Shown here piece by piece: positions 61,491 to 64,000 of a DNA stretch of 64,000 nucleotides. How positions within the stretch are numbered: position 1 is the stretch's first letter; the number at the start of each line of letters is the position of its first letter. The position numbers were made by a program, and so were the translations under genes. The notes beneath the pieces are model-generated. The model made no database searches. It was not told the origin of the DNA and saw only the letters and a program-made list of their open reading frames with translations. Source of the DNA: Cryobacterium arcticum (GTDB lineage Bacteria; Actinomycetota; Actinomycetes; Actinomycetales; Microbacteriaceae); assembly GCF_003185895.1 (NCBI RefSeq), contig NZ_QHLY01000012.1, positions 930,001 through 994,000 on the forward strand, read 5' to 3'.

Positions 61491-62312
61491 TCACTTCCAC
61501 CAGTCGTCGAACAGTGAGGCCGGCACCTGGCGCTTGTGCTCGGTGCTCAGGTATCGGCGCTCGATGGCCTCGGCCACCGAGGCGGCAACCTCCTTGCCCT
61601 CGAGGAAGTCGTCGATGTGCTCGTACTGCATGCCCAGGTTCGCCTCATCGGTCTGGCCGGGGTTGTCGTCGAGGAGATCGGCGGTGGGCGCCTTGAGGTA
61701 CAGGTGCTCTGGGGCGCCCAGCTCCATCAGCAGCGCGCGACCCTGCCGTTTGGTGAGACCGGTCAAGGGCAGCAGGTCGGCGCCGCCGTCGCCGTACTTG
61801 GTGAAGAAACCGGTCACGGCCTCCGCGGCATGGTCGGTGCCGACAACCAGCAGCCCGTAGGCACCGGCGATAGCGTACTGGGCGATCATGCGGGAGCGTG
61901 CCTTGACGTTGCCCTTGTCGAAGTCCGGCAGTGGGATGCCGGTGCTGTCGGCGAATTCGGCCTCGAATCCGTCCACGGCGCGCTGGATGTTGAAGACGAG
62001 GTTGGCCTCTGGCGCGATGAACTCGAGGGCGAGCTGGGCGTCGTCCTCATCGCGCTGAACGGCGTAGGGCAGGCGCACCGGCACAAAGCGCAGGGCGTGC
62101 CCTTCCACGGTGAGTTCTTCGATCGCGAGCTGGCACAACCGGCCGGCCAACGACGAGTCCTGGCCGCCGCTGATGCCCAGCACTAGGCCTTTGGCGCCGC
62201 TGGCAAGCAGGTAGTCCTTGAGGAAGTCGACGCGGCGGCGAATCTCGGCGGCCGGGTTGATGGATGGGCTCACGTGCAGTGCCGCGATGATTCGCGCCTG
62301 GTTCTCTCGCAT
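61491..62312 (-). CDS. nadE: NH3-dependent NAD+ synthetase
   Basis: 273 residues; last step of NAD synthesis, adenylates and amidates nicotinate adenine dinucleotide. P-loop-like ATP site [17 protein letters not shown] (about 43-59, SGGxDSS), then [15 protein letters not shown], and the ammonia-site [28 protein letters not shown] are diagnostic. ATG 62312 has TAGATT 6 nt upstream (62319-62324) and no SD, leaderless. The stand-alone enzyme lacks a glutaminase domain, so ammonia is the nitrogen donor. Confidence 0.96.
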   Translation of the reverse strand: MRENQARIIAALHVSPSINPAAEIRRRVDFLKDYLLASGAKGLVLGISGGQDSSLAGRLCQLAIEELTVEGHALRFVPVRLPYAVQRDEDDAQLALEFIAPEANLVFNIQRAVDGFEAEFADSTGIPLPDFDKGNVKARSRMIAQYAIAGAYGLLVVGTDHAAEAVTGFFTKYGDGGADLLPLTGLTKRQGRALLMELGAPEHLYLKAPTADLLDDNPGQTDEANLGMQYEHIDDFLEGKEVAASVAEAIERRYLSTEHKRQVPASLFDDWWK

Positions 62313-62318
62313 GCAACG

Positions 62319-62324
62319 AATCTA
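62319..62324 (-). promoter_or_regulatory. -10 element of nadE (leaderless)
   Basis: Minus strand TAGATT, 6 nt (CGTTGC), then ATG at 62312. Confidence 0.6.
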
Positions 62325-62373
62325 GCAACTCGGCGCAAGCGCTGCAGTGCACATCTGCCCGGTCAGCGAGCGG

Positions 62374-62406
62374 AAAAAACCCCGCCGGCGCGAGGCCGGC
62401 GGGGTT
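62374..62406 (-). terminator. Rho-independent terminator after tRNA-Arg
   Basis: Minus strand: AACCCCGCCGGC-CTCGC-GCCGGCGGGGTT with a following T-run (TTTTTT; A-run 62374-62379 on plus). Stem of 12 bp, perfect. Just 7 bp after the 3' end of tRNA-Arg. Confidence 0.9.
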
Positions 62407-62412
62407 GTGCTG

Positions 62413-62485
62413 TGCCCCCGGCAGGATTCGAACCTGCGACAAAGAGATTAGAAGGCTCCTGCTCTATCCCCTGAGCTACGGGGGC
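62413..62485 (-). tRNA. tRNA-Arg (TCT)
   Basis: 73 nt on the minus strand. Acceptor GCCCCCG/CGGGGGC, D-arm GCTCAGGGGATAGAGC, anticodon loop CTTCTAA with TCT, T-loop TTCGAAT. In the anticodon stem the pair 31-39 is C-U (a mismatch) and 27-43 a G-U; the other pairs are fine. No encoded CCA. Confidence 0.94.
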
Positions 62486-62557
62486 GCATAGCGGTTCAAC
62501 GATACCGCAGTCGCGCGGGGACGGGAGTCTCTGCCGCGCGGCGAGGGCGCCGGTGCG

Positions 62558-62818
62558 TCAGAGGGCCTTGGCCGTCGCCACCAGCACCTGGGCGAGCGTG
62601 GGGACACCACCGGCCCGGAAGACCTCGGTGCCGGAGCTGTCGCGCACGATGATCATGGGCGTGTTGCGGATGCCCGCGGCCTCGGCTTCGGCGTTGTCCC
62701 GGGCCACATCCAATTCCCGCACCGTGGCGGCCGGAACCAGGCGTTCGACCTCGGCCAGGATCGCCCGGGTCTGCAGGCACGGTTCGCAAAAGGCCGAAGA
62801 GAAGAAGACGAGTTCCAT
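62558..62818 (-). CDS. Thioredoxin-family protein
   Basis: 86 residues, a short thioredoxin fold. Active site FCEPC (C11, C14) after strand MELVFFSSA, then ELDVARDNAEAEAAGIRNTPMIIV with the cis-Pro (TP). No signal peptide. It could be a cytosolic redox protein. The stop of the upstream small membrane gene is 8 bp before its start, so they are co-transcribed. Confidence 0.9.
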   Translation of the reverse strand: MELVFFSSAFCEPCLQTRAILAEVERLVPAATVRELDVARDNAEAEAAGIRNTPMIIVRDSSGTEVFRAGGVPTLAQVLVATAKAL

Positions 62819-62826
62819 GACCGGTC

Positions 62827-63045
62827 CTAACCGTTGACAAGCGCGATGATGCCCACCACGGCGGAGACCGCGGCCAACAGCAGCGACACCCCGACCAACA
62901 CGGAGTGCACGATGAGGAATGAAGTGGGCTTGCCCGCAGCGTCCCGTGCCCGCGCATCCTGGCTGACCCGCTTGTAGAAGCGCGGCCAGACCACGACATT
63001 CCAGACGGCGTTGACGAGGAGCAGAATCGCGAGTGTTGTAAGCAT
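62827..63045 (-). CDS. Small membrane protein, SCO4848-like
   Basis: 72 residues. TM1 at about 2-19 (LTTLAILLLVNAVWNVVVW), a charged loop (PRFYKRVSQDARARDAAGKP), TM2 at about 42-68. The hairpin with VW..VW and RFYKRV is like the SCO4848 family. ATG 63045 has TAGAAT 7 nt upstream (63053-63058), so leaderless. Precedes the thioredoxin-like gene. Confidence 0.75.
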   Translation of the reverse strand: MLTTLAILLLVNAVWNVVVWPRFYKRVSQDARARDAAGKPTSFLIVHSVLVGVSLLLAAVSAVVGIIALVNG

Positions 63046-63052
63046 CCCGGCA

Positions 63053-63058
63053 ATTCTA
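63053..63058 (-). promoter_or_regulatory. -10 element of the 63045 gene (leaderless)
   Basis: Minus strand TAGAAT, 7 nt (TGCCGGG), then ATG at 63045. Confidence 0.55.
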
Positions 63059-63114
63059 CGAGCCAACAGCACAGTGGCGGGCGGCCGTCCGGGGCCGCTG
63101 TCCGGGCCCACCGC

Positions 63115-63120
63115 TAGACT
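63115..63120 (+). promoter_or_regulatory. -10 element of orn (leaderless)
   Basis: TAGACT, 6 nt (CGGGCC), then ATG at 63127. Confidence 0.6.
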
Positions 63121-63126
63121 CGGGCC

Positions 63127-63747
63127 ATGACAAACAGCAGTGACCGGTTGGTATGGATCGACTGTGAAATGACCGGGCTCGACATCAACAGCGACGAACT
63201 TGTGGAGATTGCGGTGGTCGTCACCGACTTCGACCTCAACATTCTCGACCCGGGCCTCGACATCGTGATCAAGCCCGATTCTTCCGCGCTCGAGAACATG
63301 GGCGATTTCGTGCGCAATATGCACACCTCGTCCGGCCTGATCGAAGAAATTCCCCAGGGCGTGAGCGTGGCCGAGGCCGAATACCAGGTGCTCGAGTACA
63401 TCCTGCGCTTCGTGCCAGAAGACCAGCGCGCTCCGCTGGCCGGAAACTCGATCGGCACCGACCGCGCGTTCCTGGCCAAGTACATGCCGCGCCTGGACAA
63501 GCAGCTGCACTACCGCAACGTCGACGTGTCATCGATCAAGGAACTCGCGCACCGCTGGTTCCCGCGCGCGTACTTCAACGCCCCTGCCAAGGACGGCGGC
63601 CACCGTGCTCTCGCCGACATCCTGGAATCGATTCGCGAGCTCGCCTACTACCGTCAGAGCGTCTTCGTGGCCGATCCCGGACCCACAAGTGCCGAAGCAA
63701 AATCGCACGCAGCGGCCGTTGTGAACAACTTCACCTCAAACGTGTAA
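63127..63747 (+). CDS. orn: Oligoribonuclease
   Basis: 206 residues; DEDDh 3'-5' exoribonuclease that degrades 2-5 nt RNA (and pGpG). Exo [28 protein letters not shown], Exo [20 protein letters not shown], Exo [24 protein letters not shown]. Leaderless start at 63127. Followed closely by tRNA-His. Confidence 0.97.
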   Translation: MTNSSDRLVWIDCEMTGLDINSDELVEIAVVVTDFDLNILDPGLDIVIKPDSSALENMGDFVRNMHTSSGLIEEIPQGVSVAEAEYQVLEYILRFVPEDQRAPLAGNSIGTDRAFLAKYMPRLDKQLHYRNVDVSSIKELAHRWFPRAYFNAPAKDGGHRALADILESIRELAYYRQSVFVADPGPTSAEAKSHAAAVVNNFTSNV

Positions 63748-63791
63748 TAGAATTCTTGAGTTGCCTTCGCCGGCACGGTGAAGCAGCACAT

Positions 63792-63865
63792 GGTGGGTAT
63801 AGCTCAGCTGGTAGAGCGCCTGGTTGTGGTCCAGGAGGTCGCGGGTTCAAGCCCCGTTACTCACC
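63792..63865 (+). tRNA. tRNA-His (GTG)
   Basis: 74 nt including G-1, with encoded CCA at 63866-63868. Acceptor GTGGGTA/TACTCAC has one G-U pair; anticodon arm CCTGG-TTGTGGT-CCAGG with anticodon GTG; T-loop TTCAAGC. G-1 pairs with C73, a tRNA-His hallmark. Confidence 0.97.
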
Positions 63866-63875
63866 CCAAGTAACG

Positions 63876-63908
63876 AAAGTCCCGGTTGCGAGAGCAGCCG
63901 GGACTTTT
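63876..63908 (+). terminator. Rho-independent terminator after tRNA-His
   Basis: AAAGTCCCGGTTGC-GAGA-GCAGCCGGGACTTT with a T-run (63904-63908). One G-U in the stem. 8 bp after the CCA. Confidence 0.9.
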
Positions 63909-63923
63909 GGCTTTAACGCGTGT

Positions 63924-63929
63924 CATGCT
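63924..63929 (+). promoter_or_regulatory. -10-like element of the metallopeptidase gene (leaderless)
   Basis: CATGCT, 6 nt (GAAGAG), then ATG at 63936. Confidence 0.4.
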
Positions 63930-63935
63930 GAAGAG

Positions 63936-64000
63936 ATGCTCACGCTCAGCCACGACGACTTCGAACGTCTCGTCATCGACGAACTCGACCTGCTCCCCGA
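63936..64000 (+). CDS. Metallopeptidase family protein (zincin-like), first 21 residues
   Basis: Only MLTLSHDDFERLVIDELDLLP is visible before the window ends. The string resembles the N-terminus of the small zincin-like metallopeptidase family (PF06262) of actinobacteria, usually about 115-130 residues. The family HExxH would lie beyond the end. The predicted start has a -10-like hexamer 6 nt upstream. Confidence 0.55.
   Translation, partial: MLTLSHDDFERLVIDELDLLP

Noticed and set aside
1..64000. Search for insertion sequences, prophage, CRISPR and rRNA
   Set aside because: No transposase, integrase, phage, Cas or rRNA sequence was seen in any frame.

Overview
The window is about 64 kb of high-GC chromosomal DNA from an actinobacterium. 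The gene set, the ileS T-box leader with a very short Stem I, the tig-clpP1-clpP2-clpX block, a mycothiol-type DsbA protein, a TTG-started PepN and a 2-gene ClpP system all fit Microbacteriaceae; Cryobacterium or a close relative is my best guess, by general resemblance only. No transposase, integrase, phage, CRISPR or rRNA was seen. This is mostly core genome with accessory metabolic genes.

Layout. 1-7.4 kb: 5' end of an RNase E/G gene (minus), a VKOR redox membrane protein, then an isoleucine T-box leader driving the overlapping operon ileS-folC-DUF4233-ndk (minus). 7.4-13.4 kb: a TetR regulator divergent from a complete peptide-type ABC importer (lipoprotein, two permeases, fused double ATPase). 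13.5-21 kb: a polytopic membrane protein, three overlapping membrane-anchored genes of unknown function, then valS-acetyltransferase-small protein, and a methyltransferase. 21-25.2 kb: M3 peptidase, then gntR-acdS (ACC deaminase and its probable regulator). 25.4-30.1 kb: clpX, clpP2, clpP1, tig, tRNA-Pro and tRNA-Gly. 30-39.8 kb: short-chain dehydrogenase, L-lactate dehydrogenase, membrane protein, NarL-type two-component pair, YtcJ-like amidohydrolase with PaiB-like protein, Nei-type DNA glycosylase, rpiB, DsbA-like protein. 40-50.8 kb: MHS-type transporter, an odd zinc-ribbon SDR protein, DEDDh exonuclease, pepN, an MscS channel with a long tail, group II truncated hemoglobin and an FAD dehydrogenase. 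50.9-57.9 kb: a 42-codon ORF coupled to a GlcD-like oxidase, a hypothetical gene, tesB, a Rieske lipoprotein, a 4HBT thioesterase, ettA, a lipoprotein and an SSB paralogue. 58-64 kb: aldo/keto reductase, EI24-type protein, nadE, tRNA-Arg, thioredoxin-like protein, orn, tRNA-His and the start of a zincin-type metallopeptidase gene.

Themes across the window. Many genes on both strands carry a TANNNT-like -10 hexamer ending exactly 6-7 nt before the start codon with no Shine-Dalgarno sequence, so they are predicted to be leaderless. Genes inside operons instead use AGGAG-type sites or 4-bp ATGA/GTGA overlaps. Intergenic spaces hold at least three families of dispersed palindromes: a 60-bp terminator-like family (3 copies), an AACTGTT/CGGACATGTG family (3 copies) and a GGTCGAGCYTGTCGAGACC family (several copies). 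A sequence resembling the third family lies inside the Nei-type gene as translated sequence. The least explained proteins are the zinc-ribbon SDR that lacks the catalytic tyrosine (41.8-43.3 kb), the three-gene membrane cluster (14.8-16.6 kb) and the 42-codon ORF at 50.9 kb.
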